DNA of 64,000 nt from AC-56 sp963798705 (GTDB lineage: Bacteria; Actinomycetota; Thermoleophilia; Solirubrobacterales; 70-9): the NCBI GenBank assembly GCA_963798705.1, contig CAWCTW010000005.1, positions 1,302,001 to 1,366,000 on the forward strand. The letters are read 5' to 3'. Positions 34,300 to 43,433 of the stretch are shown here, piece after piece. The position numbers and the translations under genes are program-made. The notes below the pieces were generated by a model. It did not search any database. It was not told where the DNA came from and saw only the letters and a list, made by a program, of their open reading frames with translations. How positions within the stretch are numbered: position 1 is the first letter of the stretch; each line of letters opens with the position of its first letter.

Positions 34300-36140
34300 G
34301 GCGCGAACAGGTAGTTGAGGAGGTGGTTTGCGTCCTTGCCGACATTGCGGCCGACCGCGCCACCGGGCTTGCTCCCGGGCTTGCGGGTGTGGCGCCGGAC
34401 TCGCCCGCCGACGTGCGGCGCGTGGTGCCCGTCGAGGCCGAGGATGTCGCGCAGCCGCCTGCCGACATGGCCGGTCGTACCGGTGCCGGGCACCGAGGAG
34501 GGAGGCGGCTCGGAGCCCGTGCCGGGGGGAGTGGTGGTCGTCGACCCCGGCGTCGTGGTGGTGCCGCTTCCGCTCGTCTCGGGCGCGGCCGCGGCGGTGC
34601 CGGATGCCTGGCCGGCCTTCTTGTCCTTGCCCTTGCCGAGTCGCCAGCTTGGCCGAGCTCGCCGAGCTCGAGCCGGCGGGATTGCACAGGCTCAGGTCGG
34701 TGGATCCGTCCGGGCAGACCGACGGGTCATATGGCGGCGAGCCGATGTCCTGGTTGATCCCGGGCTGGGTGTCGCCGAGCCACGACACGCATGCGTTCGC
34801 GTCCGCGAGCTGGGTCGTCGTCCCGGTCCCCTCCTTGTCCGGGACGCCGACGTCGTGGTTTCCCGGTGGCGGCACGTTGTCCGCCGGGTTGTCGCCGGCG
34901 TTGTAGCCCTGGCCACAGGGCGTGACGCCGACGTCGAAGAGGCTGAAGTGCAGCAGGTGGCCGTACTGGTCGTACTGGTTCAGGGCGCCGGCCTGGTAGT
35001 AGGCGTAGTTGAGCAGGCCCTCGAGGCCGGTGTAGCCGGTCGGCGCCTTGCGGCCGGTCGACCAGCACGGCTGCCGACTTGTTGGTCGCAGCTCCGCGCC
35101 GCGCGCTGATCGATCTCGACCGTCCGCTTCGGGCTGTCGAGGTCGAGCAGGAACTTGTCGAGCGTGTTCGTGGCGGGGTAGGCGTTGCTGCCCCGACTTC
35201 GCCAGCGCCTGGATCTCGTCCTTGCCTTGTGTGAGGGCGCGGCGCCCCGGAATCGCCGCCTTGCCGAGGCTGGTGAGCGAGCGGTCGGTCGCCCTGTTGA
35301 ATCCGGGCAGCTTCAGCGCGAGCGTGTTCAGGCCCGGGGCCGCGAGCCGGAGGTTGTTCAGGAGCGGCTCCTGCTGGTCGGCGACAGTGCCGAGCTTGGC
35401 CAGCGTGGGCTTCAGCTGCGCCAGGAAGTCGTCGAGCCGGTTGAAGTCGGTGGACAGATCGGCGCGCCGTGATGCGGAGATCGCCGCGGTGTCGCCGCGC
35501 GTGCTGGATGAAGCTGATGACGTCCGCGCGCCGGTTGGCCAGCTGGGTGATGATCTTGTCGGAGTTCGCGTTGAGGTCGCGAATCGTCCGGTTCTCCGAG
35601 GCGAGGATGCGGAGCGCGGCCTGGAGCTTTCGGAGCGCCGGCGAGCCCAGGCGGATCGCCTCGTTCAGGTCCTGGGGGTTTCCGGCGAGGGCGGTCCCGA
35701 ACTCGTTGATCAGGATCGCGAGGCGATCCTTGTAGGACTCGCGAAGCGTGTTCTGGACGAGGTCGGGCTGCACCGTCTCGGTCACGTGCCCGGCCGGGAT
35801 CGTGCCTCCCTCGGGCAGGGGCGCGCCTTTGGGGTTGCAGGTCAGGAAGTACTCGGCGATCAAGCGACTGCGGCTCGGAGGAACAGCGCGTGTCCTTGCC
35901 CAGGACGCCGAGTGGGCCTGATGTCTCGACCGTCAGGTCGGCGCGCTTCTTCGGGGTGACGCCGAGGTCCGTCACGGTGCCTGCGTCGACGCCCGCGATC
36001 CGCACGTTCGAGCCGTTGACGATGCCGAATGCGTTGTACATCTGGATGTGGTAGGTGTGCGAATCCGAGGCGCCCGCGAGGGACGTGATCCAGGCGGCCA
36101 GCGCCGCAAGCAGGGCTGTCAGGACGACGATCCGCCTCAT
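34296..36140 (-). pseudogene. MCE family protein, second of six, with multiple apparent frameshifts
   Basis: ATG 36140 overlaps the stop of the first gene. It begins RRIVVLTALLAALAAWI (membrane helix) and YNAFGIVNGSNVRIAGVDAG (MCE domain). A doubled T near 35870 shifts SLIAEYFLTCNPKG into another frame, and further shifts lie near 35500 (doubled G), 35180, 35070 and 34650. Rod sequences such as RDRLAILINEFGTALAGNPQ remain clean. The end has Cys-rich GVTPCGQGYNAGDNP and a Thr/Pro-rich tail with basic HHAPHVGGRVRRHTRKPG, ending at TGA 34296-34298. The product would be about 610 residues if the indels are artefacts. Confidence 0.75.
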
Positions 36141-37560
36141 GGCCCCAGCGGCACCTGGGAGGGATCGCAGGCCAGAGTGCCGTTGTCGGTGAACGGGGTG
36201 GAGCCGTCGCCGGGGTCGCGCTCGTTGGCGCCGGGGCAGCGGGCGTCCTTTCGGTGCCGCCGATGCCGGCCAGCTCGACGATCGGCGACAGCGGGATCAG
36301 TGAAAGTCGGAGGCCGGCGCTGAAGGCATTGAAGGTGGTGGCGATGCGACCGATGCCGCCGTTCGCGTCCTGAATCCCGGAGGTGCCGAAGTCGTTGAAC
36401 CAGCCGACCAGCTCGGGGGTGTAGGAGCGGAAGAACGAGAGGTTGGGGAGGCCGTTTCGAAGCGAGCAGACCGTCTCCCCGAAGGCGCCCTGGGTGAAGT
36501 CCGAGTCGGCGGCCCGGCGGTAGTCGGTGTTGGGGTCGGTGCCGCAGTCGGGGGAGCCCGAGCCGATCGCCGCGCTGGCCAGCGGCACCGCGTCGCGGGT
36601 CAGCTCGACGAGGTCGTTCTGGCGGCCGGGGCGGCGGATCGTTCGCTCGAGGTCGGTGATCGTCGGCACCGAGTCGCGGGCGGCCTTGCGGAAGACCGAA
36701 AAGAACGGCCCGAGGCGATCGGCGACCGGCTTTGAGGCGTCGACCAGCGGGTCGAGGTCATCGAGGGTGGCGCGCAGGTTGACGAAGGTGGTGTTCGAGG
36801 TGCGCATGAAGTCGGGGAGGCGGACCAGCGCCTCGCGCAGGGCGCTCGATTGGCCGGCGATCGCGCCCATCATCAGGTTGGCGTTGTGGACGAGGCCGGA
36901 GATGTCGGATGAGCGCTCGGCCAGCGCCCCCGACAGGTGGGAGGTGTCGATGATCAGGCGCTCGAGCGCCGGGGTGTCCCGGGTCAGCTCGCCGAAGAGC
37001 TGCCGCGAGGTCGAAAGGAACGGGTTCAGGTAGCGAAAGCCGCCGTTGGCCTGCTTTGCGACCCCCTCATAGGAGAGCTCAAAGCCCTCGATCACGTGCT
37101 TGAAGTTTCGGATCGTGCGCGCGTTTAGGGTGTTGAAGAGCTGGTCGAGGTCGACCTCGGAGGTGGTCTCGGAGGCCGGCAGGGTGGCGCCGGAGTCGAG
37201 CTCGGGCCCGGCCTGGCCGGGGGCCGGCAGCTCGAGCTGGATCTGGCGGTTGGCGATCCCACTCAGCGAGTAGGAGCGGATCGTGGCGTGGGTTCCCTGC
37301 CTGAGCGGGGCGTAGGGGTCCTCGACGCTGAAGGTGACGAGCGCCTGGCCGTGGTCGCCGAGGGCGATCGACTTGACCGAGCCGGAGGGGACGCCGGCGA
37401 CTACTACCTGGGAGCCCTTGACGAGCTGGCTCGCGTTCTGGAACTCGGCCGTGACCTGATAGCTCGAGCCGCCGCGGAAGAGCAGCAGCGCGACGGCCAC
37501 CGCAGCCACTGCCAGGGCAACGATGGCGGCAATCCGGCCGACCGCCGAAGACCTCGTCAA
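36137..37560 (-). pseudogene. MCE family protein, first of six, one apparent frameshift near the end
   Basis: About 474 residues. TTG 37560 is the only suitable start, followed by the membrane helix AAIVALAVAAVAVALLLF and the MCE domain (YQVTAEFQNASQLVKGSQVV, VPSGSVKSIAL) with a long helical rod. All but the last 36 residues are in one frame. Near 36250 one base is missing: the frame runs on to 35860, overlapping the second gene, whereas the shifted frame gives DARCPGANERDPGDGSTPF and a stop at 36137-36139 that makes the operon's usual ATGA junction. The second version is surely the original. No YrbE/MlaE permease gene lies upstream. Confidence 0.8.
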
Positions 37561-37602
37561 TGTCGTCCAGTCCTCTCCATCCCACGCCGCGCGAGAATCC
37601 GT

Positions 37603-37665
37603 CCACGCACGCAGGGGAAGCTTGGCGGCGAGGCGTCGGAGTTGTCAAAGGACAACCGTGCGTGG
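37603..37665. repeat. Nested inverted repeat before the mce operon
   Basis: Outer arms are CCACGCACG (37603-37611) and CGTGCGTGG (37657-37665). Directly inside the right arm lies a perfect small hairpin GTTGTC-AAAG-GACAAC (37641-37656). It is 43 bases upstream of the first mce start codon, within a 225-base gap without genes, and so a good place for an operator or a terminator of the gene before it. I see no clear -35/-10 pair. Confidence 0.5.
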
Positions 37666-37785
37666 CGACGCCCTCCGCAGGCACAAGGGGGGGTGGCTTT
37701 CTTGACTTCGTGTTAAGCGTCCATCCGAAACCCCACGCGCCCCCAAATGACGTCCACGACACATCGCGTTACGGGCTCGCCGGCG

Positions 37786-38274
37786 TCAGAAGCTCCGCGA
37801 GATCGCTGGCCCGGTCCGAACCGACTGGAACGAGGCGGCACGGTTGTAGCTCTCGTAGAGCAGCGTCGAGTTCGCGGCGCTGGACGCGCAGATGCGCTGC
37901 AGGAGGCCGTAGGCGGCGCCGTCGCTCATTGTCGCGCCCGCGCTCTCCGGGTCCGGCTGGGTGGCCGCCACGCCGAGCGTCCGCACGATGGTGAGGCGCC
38001 GGGCCACGCTCGCGCCGCGCCAGTCAGCGCACGTGGCCGTGCCGAGGAAAGCGGTCCCGGAGGCGTGGGTCGCGGGGCCGGCACTCGGGCCCCACTCGCT
38101 CCGCAGCCACGTGGTTGCCAGCGCGAGGGTGAAGGCCAGCACCACAACCGCGAGCCCCAAGAGCCGCCACCGCAGCCGCGGCAGCCGAAGGTGGCGCCCG
38201 GGCCTGGCGATCGGTGCGCCGGCCGGGCGCCAGCCGGGATGAAGGGTCGTGTCGCCGGCGTGTGAAGGTCTCAC
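37786..38274 (-). CDS. Hypothetical single-pass membrane protein
   Basis: A 162-residue protein. GTG 38274 overlaps the stop of the beta-helix gene (GTGA), so the pair is coupled. A basic N terminus (GRHLRLPRLRWRLL) leads into one membrane helix, LLGLAVVVLAFTLALATTWL (about 38-57). The outer part holds a Cys pair in TATCADWRGASVARR and LLQRICASSAANSTLLYESY, with the pattern of a small alpha-helical domain. I recognise no family. It lies between the beta-helix gene and the mce operon. Confidence 0.7.
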   Translation of the reverse strand: MRPSHAGDTTLHPGWRPAGAPIARPGRHLRLPRLRWRLLGLAVVVLAFTLALATTWLRSEWGPSAGPATHASGTAFLGTATCADWRGASVARRLTIVRTLGVAATQPDPESAGATMSDGAAYGLLQRICASSAANSTLLYESYNRAASFQSVRTGPAISRSF

Positions 38275-40290
38275 GGCCTGTTCGCGTATCTCGCGCAGCT
38301 CACCGTCGAGCCGACGACCCCGCACGTCGGCGCCGAGAGATGCTCGGCCGCCACGATCCCCTGCGACCGCTTGGCCTGGTGGGTCCGATACTCCGCAGCC
38401 GCCCGGGTGCCGGGCTTGGGGGGCATCGAGTACCACTCGCAGCTCGTGTCGCCAATCGACACCTCGGCGCAGTAGGCGAGCATCGCCTCCTTGGCCGCGT
38501 TCCCGGTGCCCACGCTCGTGCCGCAGTCCTCCGGCAGGAAGCGGGGGATCGACTTGCCGGGGACGGAGAAGCGCACCGGGTCGCCGGTCCAGCTCGCGTC
38601 GGTGCCGTCCGGGCCCCTGTTGCCGTACCAGCAGTTCCCGGTGTTGCTCGGGAACTCGTCCCACCAGAAGTCCACCCCGTTCGGCATCGGCCCGCCGTCG
38701 GGACCGCGCCCGACCAGGTTGTCGTAGAAGCGGTTGTCGTACGAGGTCGATGACGCGTTGGCGGGCGTGCACGTCGCCGTGCCGGGCGGACAGCTGATCA
38801 CGTCGGGCACCGCGAGCAACATCGCCCCGCGCCGCCAGTTGTCGTAGATGCGGTTGCCGCGGACGAGGTCGTCGTTGCCGCCCGCGATCAGGATGCCGGT
38901 CCCGAGCGGCACGCCCACCGTCGACTCCACCTTGCGCCGCTCGGGATAGCCCTCGGGGTAGTGGTAGTCGTTGAAGTTGTTCGAGTAGATCCTGTTGCGC
39001 TCGAACACCGATCCGCTCTGCGGGAACCCGGGGTGCCCGCCGGCGAAGAACGAGTCGGTCGCGATGCCGGCCGTGTTGTCGTAGAAGTTGTTGTTGACGA
39101 CGTGGGTGGCGTTGCCCATCGTGCCCGAGTAGCCGAGGTTGTTGTGGTGCAGGTCGCAGCGTGCGATCTTCTGGTTCAGGCGCGCCCGCGGGTAGAAGGC
39201 CGTGTCGCGCTTGTCGGGGGCATTGGGCGCGGTGTCGTCCTGGGTTTCCGGTGCGCCGCCCGGATACACCGCCGAGTCGCCGTTGCCGACGGCTTCGCAG
39301 TTCTTGGTCAGGCCGTGATCCGCCGCGAACATCAGCGCGCCGTATTCCCCCGCGTAGAAGAACTTGTCCCTGTCGAGCCGGTAGCCGTCGGTCTCGAGCA
39401 CGTAGACGTCGTGCTCGATCGCGTGGCGAACGGTGACGTTCTTGAGCACGAAGCCGTCCGCACGGTCGGCCTTGATGGCCACGTCCTTCTTCGAGCCGAC
39501 TCCGCTCGGGCCGGCGTTGCCGGCCGCCACCTTGCCGGAGTCGACCACGACGTCCTCCGGCCGTGGGCCCGAGCCCTGGATCTGGAGGTTGCAGCGGACG
39601 CAGCGGCCCAGGTCGGGGATGCCGTGGCGGTCGGTCTGCGGCGGCGGCGGCGAGCCCTTCACCGGCTTGCGCCCGAGCACGTTGATCAGCGCCTGGTCGT
39701 TGGGGCAGTTCCACTGGTATCGATAGGAGAGCCCGATCGGACCCCCGCCCCCGAAGTCCGTGTCGGTCAGGTACTTCGCGCAGCTGGGGTCGTCGGTGGG
39801 CTGCCTGCGAGACCGGTGCTCGCTGTAGGTGCCGGGCATGACCACGATGAAGTCGTTGTTCCCCGCGTGGAACACCGCCTTCTGGATCGAGTGGTAGCGG
39901 CACTTGCCGGCGAAGCGCTTGTTGAGCGACCGCAGCCGGTGTGCCCGCTTGCGGCTCATCCGGTGTCGCTTCGTCGTCGGCCGCAGCGCGTACCCACGCT
40001 TCCTCACCAGGTGGATCGAGTGACGGACACGGGCCATCGAGTCCTGCTTGCACACCACGCGGGTCCGGCCGGGCTTGGAGGGGTGGAGCGCAGACGCCAG
40101 CGGACGCGCGCGCGGTACCTTGCCGCCGGCGGAGGGCTTGACGTGATGGTCCGGCCGGGGATCGGGCCAGTAGGCGGGGCGCTCGATGTGGGCAAGCGCC
40201 AGCGCGGGCCACAGCGATCGCCGCGGCGCCCACCGCGGCGATCGAGACGGCAAGCGGCCGCCGTGTTGCTCTCCCGTTGCGTTCAGCCAT
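38271..40290 (-). pseudogene. Secreted right-handed beta-helix protein, apparent frameshift after signal peptide
   Basis: About 670 residues. ATG 40290 starts a good signal peptide (RRPLAVSIAAVGAAAIAVA). At about 40205 a tract of three C, where two are expected, shifts the frame; ALALAHIERPAYWPDP continues in the new frame, which stays open to 38271. The region CRYHSIQKAVFHAGNNDFIV and PGTYSEHRSR opens the helix and rungs such as THVVNNNFYDNTAGIATDSF and VFERNRIYSNNFNDYHYPEG follow. It shares SIQKAV, LGYSGT and NN-rich rungs with the protein at 20323-21675, of which it is a longer paralogue. If the extra C is real, export is lost. Confidence 0.75.
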
Positions 40291-40339
40291 CGCGTTGCCC
40301 CTCGCGAGGCCGACCAACGTAACAACGGCCATCCGGGCG

Positions 40340-40414
40340 TGCGCCGGTTCAGGCACCCGTCGCTCGTCGAGCGGCCTTGCGCCGGTTCAGGCACCCGTCG
40401 TTTTCGTCGAGCGG
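40340..40414. repeat. Two near-identical direct repeats of about 36 bases
   Basis: Both units start TGCGCCGGTTCAGGCACCC (40340 and 40378) and end CGTCGAGCGG (40374 and 40414); unit 2 has TTTT where unit 1 has CT. They stand 38 bases apart between the divergently read signal peptide of the beta-helix gene and the sod terminator. The second unit's end is the start of the inverted repeat at 40408-40452. Confidence 0.8.
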
Positions 40415-40452
40415 TGCATTTGCCGGCCTGGGCCCGGCAAACGCACCGCTCG
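40408..40452. terminator. Strong inverted repeat after the superoxide dismutase gene
   Basis: Arms CGAGCGGTGCATTTGCCGG and CCGGCAAACGCACCGCTCG pair over 19 positions with one A-C mismatch in the plus-strand version (a G-U pair in the minus transcript). It begins 11 bases after the sod stop codon. No U-tract follows, so it may be an actinobacterial-type hairpin terminator or an mRNA stabiliser. Confidence 0.7.
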
Positions 40453-40462
40453 ATGGGCGGGC

Positions 40463-41068
40463 CTACCCCGCGGCGCCGAAGCGGCTGGCCACCTCGGGCC
40501 AGTTGACCACGTTCCACCACGCGTCGATGTAGTCGGGGCGCTTGTTCTGGTACTTGAGGTAGTACGCGTGCTCCCAGACGTCGACGCCGAGCAGCGGCGT
40601 GGAGCCGTCGGACACCGGCGAGTCCTGGTTCGCCGTGGAGACCACGGCAAGGCCGGAGCCGTCGTGAACGAGCCACGACCAGCCGGACCCGAACCGGTTC
40701 ACGCCGGCGGTCTTGAACTCGTCCTTGAACGAGTCGAACGAGCCAAAGGCATCGTCGATCGCCGCCCGCAGGTCGCCGTCGGGCTCGCCGCCCCCCTCGG
40801 GGCTCATGATCTGCCAGAAGAAGCTGTGGTTGGAATGCCCGCCCCCGTTGTTGCGAACGGCGGTGCGGATGTCGTCGGGAAGCTGGCCGAGGTTGGCAAG
40901 CACCTCGTCGACGTCCTTGTCTGCCCACTCCGTTCCTTCGAGCGCGGCGTTCGCCTTGTCGACGTAGGCCTGATGGTGCTTGTCGTGGTGCACGCGCATC
41001 GTCTGCTCGTCGATGTGCGGCTCGAGCGCGCCGTAGTCATAGGGAAGATCGGGGACCGAGTAAGCCAT
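40463..41068 (-). CDS. Superoxide dismutase (Mn/Fe)
   Basis: A 201-residue enzyme that converts superoxide to H2O2 and O2. Metal ligands are His in RVHHDKHHQAYV (about 27), His in NHSFFWQIM (about 80), and Asp and His in LGVDVWEHAYYLKYQNKR. The Gln in NQDSPV and Gly-Gly-His before the second ligand favour manganese. GAAGGAG precedes the ATG. No signal peptide, so cytosolic. It lies downstream of an epimerase gene with a paired-hairpin repeat in the 70-base gap. Confidence 0.97.
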   Translation of the reverse strand: MAYSVPDLPYDYGALEPHIDEQTMRVHHDKHHQAYVDKANAALEGTEWADKDVDEVLANLGQLPDDIRTAVRNNGGGHSNHSFFWQIMSPEGGGEPDGDLRAAIDDAFGSFDSFKDEFKTAGVNRFGSGWSWLVHDGSGLAVVSTANQDSPVSDGSTPLLGVDVWEHAYYLKYQNKRPDYIDAWWNVVNWPEVASRFGAAG

Positions 41069-41126
41069 CTACCACTCCTTCGTCTCGGTTCTTGGATTCT
41101 GGATTCAGCCTATCCAGAGATTCAGG

Positions 41127-41172
41127 GCGGTGATTTTGTCACCGCAGTGGCAGGTCAGGAGGCGAGGCGGCC
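41127..41172. repeat. Paired-hairpin intergenic repeat, copy 3
   Basis: Hairpin 1 is GCGGTGAT-TTT-GTCACCGC (41127-41145, with one G-T pair), and the linker AGTGGCAGGTCA (41146-41157) aligns with AGAGGCATGTAA of copy 2. Hairpin 2 is weak (GGAGGCGAGGCGGCC). The stop codon of the epimerase gene (41139-41141) lies inside hairpin 1, so the element has replaced the end of the gene. Confidence 0.6.
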
Positions 41173-42110
41173 GCAAGAAGCTCCTCGCGAAACCCGGCGC
41201 GCCAGCTCGGGTGGGCGGGCTCCCATCCCAGTTCGCGCTTCGCCTTGGTGTTCGACGCCCCTCGCAGGCCGAGCGTCATCCGCGCCGCCGTACCGCCGAG
41301 GAGACGGGCGACGAAGCCCGGCACCTTCCACGGGCGCTTTGCCCCGAGAGCCTCCGCGTACGCCGGCAGCCATTCGGCGACCGGCGCCGGCTCGTCGTCG
41401 ACGATGTTGTAGATGCCGCCCTCCCCCCGCTCGCACGCGGCGAGCGTCGCCGACGCGGCATCCTCGATATGGACGAACGAGAAGAGGCCATCGCTGCCGG
41501 AGAGGACCGGGAAGCGCCGCTTGCGGACCATGTCCGCGATGCTGCCGTCGCCCGCGTAATAGGTCCCCGGTCCGTAGAACCAGCCGTAGCGCAACACGAG
41601 GCCCTCGATGCCGTCGGCCTCCAGCACGTCGCGCTCATGGGAGATCATCGCCCTCACTCCGTCGCCGAAGGGCGCCGGGGCGTCGGTCGACGGCCTCCCC
41701 TCCTCGTCCTTGACCATCTCTCCCTCCGGCGCGTAGATGAAGGCGATGCTCTGGCTGACGAACCGGCCGGCGCCCGCGGCGCGCGCCGCGGCGAGCAGGT
41801 TGCCGCCCCCGACGGTGCGGATCCGGTTGGTGGGCCCGTAGAAGCTCTCGTCAAGCTTGCGGGTGTCGTAGTCGCGCGGCAACCTGGTGAGCTCGTTGAC
41901 GACCACCTCCGGGTCCGCCGCCGCGACCGCCTGCCGCACCGCGTCGCCGTCCAGGGCGTCGCAGACCACCGCGCTCCCCCCCGCCTCCTGGATCGCACCG
42001 GCCCCTGACTCACCGCTGGCCATGCCCACCACGTGGTGGCCAGCGGCCACCAGCCGCCGCACGAGGGGCCGCCCGATGACCCCGGAGGCGCCCGCGACGA
42101 AGACCTTCAT
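41139..42110 (-). CDS. NAD(P)-dependent epimerase/dehydratase family protein
   Basis: A 323-residue extended SDR. The dinucleotide motif is VAGASGVIGRPLVRRL at the N terminus. The Tyr of the catalytic pair is in LRYGWFYGPGTYY, while the usual YxxxK is changed; the Ser is in VSQSIAFIY. It has VVCDALDGDAVRQAV after beta-3. Similar to NAD-dependent epimerases acting on sugar nucleotides or to atypical SDRs; the substrate is unknown. Two bases separate it from the upstream PhyH-type gene, suggesting co-transcription. Its C-terminal residues come from the hairpin repeat. Confidence 0.87.
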   Translation of the reverse strand: MKVFVAGASGVIGRPLVRRLVAAGHHVVGMASGESGAGAIQEAGGSAVVCDALDGDAVRQAVAAADPEVVVNELTRLPRDYDTRKLDESFYGPTNRIRTVGGGNLLAAARAAGAGRFVSQSIAFIYAPEGEMVKDEEGRPSTDAPAPFGDGVRAMISHERDVLEADGIEGLVLRYGWFYGPGTYYAGDGSIADMVRKRRFPVLSGSDGLFSFVHIEDAASATLAACERGEGGIYNIVDDEPAPVAEWLPAYAEALGAKRPWKVPGFVARLLGGTAARMTLGLRGASNTKAKRELGWEPAHPSWRAGFREELLAAASPPDLPLR

Positions 42111-42112
42111 GC

Positions 42113-43114
42113 TTAGAAGATCAGCGGCGCGTACGACTCGGGAAACCCGGAAGGTCCGAAGAACCAGCTCTCGATCGCGTATCGCGGCTTGTCCATTTCG
42201 GGATCAACGGCGGTCCGATGAAGAAAGAGATCATCGAAGATCAGCGCGTCGCCGGGCTCGAAGATCGGCCGCAGGACGCCCCATTCCCCCGCGGCCTCCT
42301 CGACCGTCGCCTGGGAGACGTCGATCAACACCTTCCCCCCGTCCGCGGACACGAGGTGCTCGAGCCGGCGAGGGACGAGGTCCAAGCCCGGTGCCTCGTC
42401 ACCGCAGTGCGAAAGCGACAGCCATACGTTCACCGAACGGACGTCGCTCATGAAAGTCCCGTCCTGATGCCAGCTCCCGCCCACGCTCGGCTCGGCCCTG
42501 CGCAATGTGCACTTCTCGACCGAGACGGTGGGGCGCTCGCCGAGATAGCCGCCAATCGTCTGGCGCAATCCTGCATTCTCGAAGATCTCGAACATCTCGA
42601 GGGCAACCTGCGGAGAGTCGGCAGCCAGCAGACCTCCGCCCATGTCGATCCACGACCTCGCGACCAGGCCGCCTCGGAAGGCCGGATCGGGGACGAACTC
42701 CTCGTAATAGCCGTCCGTGGGCCCGCCGTCGGACGAGTGAGCCTTACGTGCCTGGAAGGACCGGTCGATTTCGGCTGCGAGGCGCGCCGCGTCATTGCGG
42801 TGGACCAGCCCTCTGACCAGGAGACAGCCGTCGCGGAGGATGGCCGCCCGTAGCAGCTCAGGGCTCAGGTCGGACGGCTCAGTGTCAGGGAGCTCCGCCC
42901 CCGGTCGCTCGGTAAGTTGGTCGAACGCGGGCTCGGCGAACTCGGGAGGGGCAGCAGCCTGCTCGCAAAGTAGGATTCCGGCCTGATGGCGAAGCCGCAG
43001 GATGCGGCGCTCTATCGAGATCGAGCGGGTGACATGGTTCTCGCGACCAAGTTGCTCGATCTCGTCGAGGAGCTCGTCGATGGCGGAAGCGTTGTGCTGG
43101 GTCGAGGGAGCCAC
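42113..43114 (-). CDS. Phytanoyl-CoA dioxygenase (PhyH) family protein
   Basis: A 333-residue Fe(II)/2-oxoglutarate oxygenase. The iron-binding H-x-D is in SWHQDGTFMSDV (about 215) and the second His in IFDDLFLHRTAVDP, with the following Arg (PRYAIESWFFGPS) as candidate 2-oxoglutarate ligand. The N-terminal 90 residues are an extension (a coiled-coil-like DELLDEIEQLGRENHV and RRILRLRHQAG) absent from the core family. It is the first gene of an operon with the epimerase. Confidence 0.85.
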   Translation of the reverse strand: MAPSTQHNASAIDELLDEIEQLGRENHVTRSISIERRILRLRHQAGILLCEQAAAPPEFAEPAFDQLTERPGAELPDTEPSDLSPELLRAAILRDGCLLVRGLVHRNDAARLAAEIDRSFQARKAHSSDGGPTDGYYEEFVPDPAFRGGLVARSWIDMGGGLLAADSPQVALEMFEIFENAGLRQTIGGYLGERPTVSVEKCTLRRAEPSVGGSWHQDGTFMSDVRSVNVWLSLSHCGDEAPGLDLVPRRLEHLVSADGGKVLIDVSQATVEEAAGEWGVLRPIFEPGDALIFDDLFLHRTAVDPEMDKPRYAIESWFFGPSGFPESYAPLIF

Positions 43115-43265
43115 GAGGAGCCAAAGGTAGCAATAGGCTGACGGTCGACTGGGCCTGCTCAGGCGTGAGCCGTGCGCCCCCTTGCACCCCTTTGCATGGC
43201 GCCGAGAGGGGGCATTTGCAGGGAGGAAGCTGCACGTTCACTCCTCTGCACCCCTCTGGCGTCAA

Positions 43266-43339
43266 TCGGGGCGGCCGGATTTGAACCGGCGACCTCACCG
43301 ACCCGAACGGTGCGCGCTACCAGGCTGCGCCACGCCCCG
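43266..43339 (-). tRNA. tRNA-Pro (CGG anticodon)
   Basis: The 74-base minus-strand sequence folds to a full cloverleaf: acceptor CGGGGCG/CGCCCCG, D arm GCGC/GCGC, anticodon stem CACCG/CGGTG with loop TTCGGGT (anticodon CGG), T arm GCCGG/CCGGC with loop TTCAAAT and A as discriminator. The CCA end is not encoded. It reads CCG proline codons, which are abundant in this GC-rich genome. Bases 43115-43265 before it contain no gene. Confidence 0.95.
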
Positions 43340-43433
43340 AGAGCTCGTCATTCTAGGGACCGTTCGAGGTCGGCCGGGATCCGGTCCGGCCAGTCATCGA
43401 GCCGTTGCCCCCGGTTAGAGTCCGGCGCCGGTG

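Noticed and set aside
35860..36137. C-terminal extension of the first Mce protein to 35860
   Set aside because: The extra residues are Pro/Arg-rich shadow of the second mce gene; the shifted frame gives a Cys/Asp-rich end and a stop making the ATGA junction.
40463..40928. N-terminal extension of the second beta-helix protein back into the sod gene
   Set aside because: The frame is open but has no signal peptide and overlaps the sod coding sequence; the signal peptide from ATG 40290 in the neighbouring frame fits better.
43115..43339. tRNA-Pro as an integration (att) site
   Set aside because: No integrase gene and no copy of the tRNA 3' end is visible; the two short TGCACCCCT motifs at 43174-43260 are too weak.
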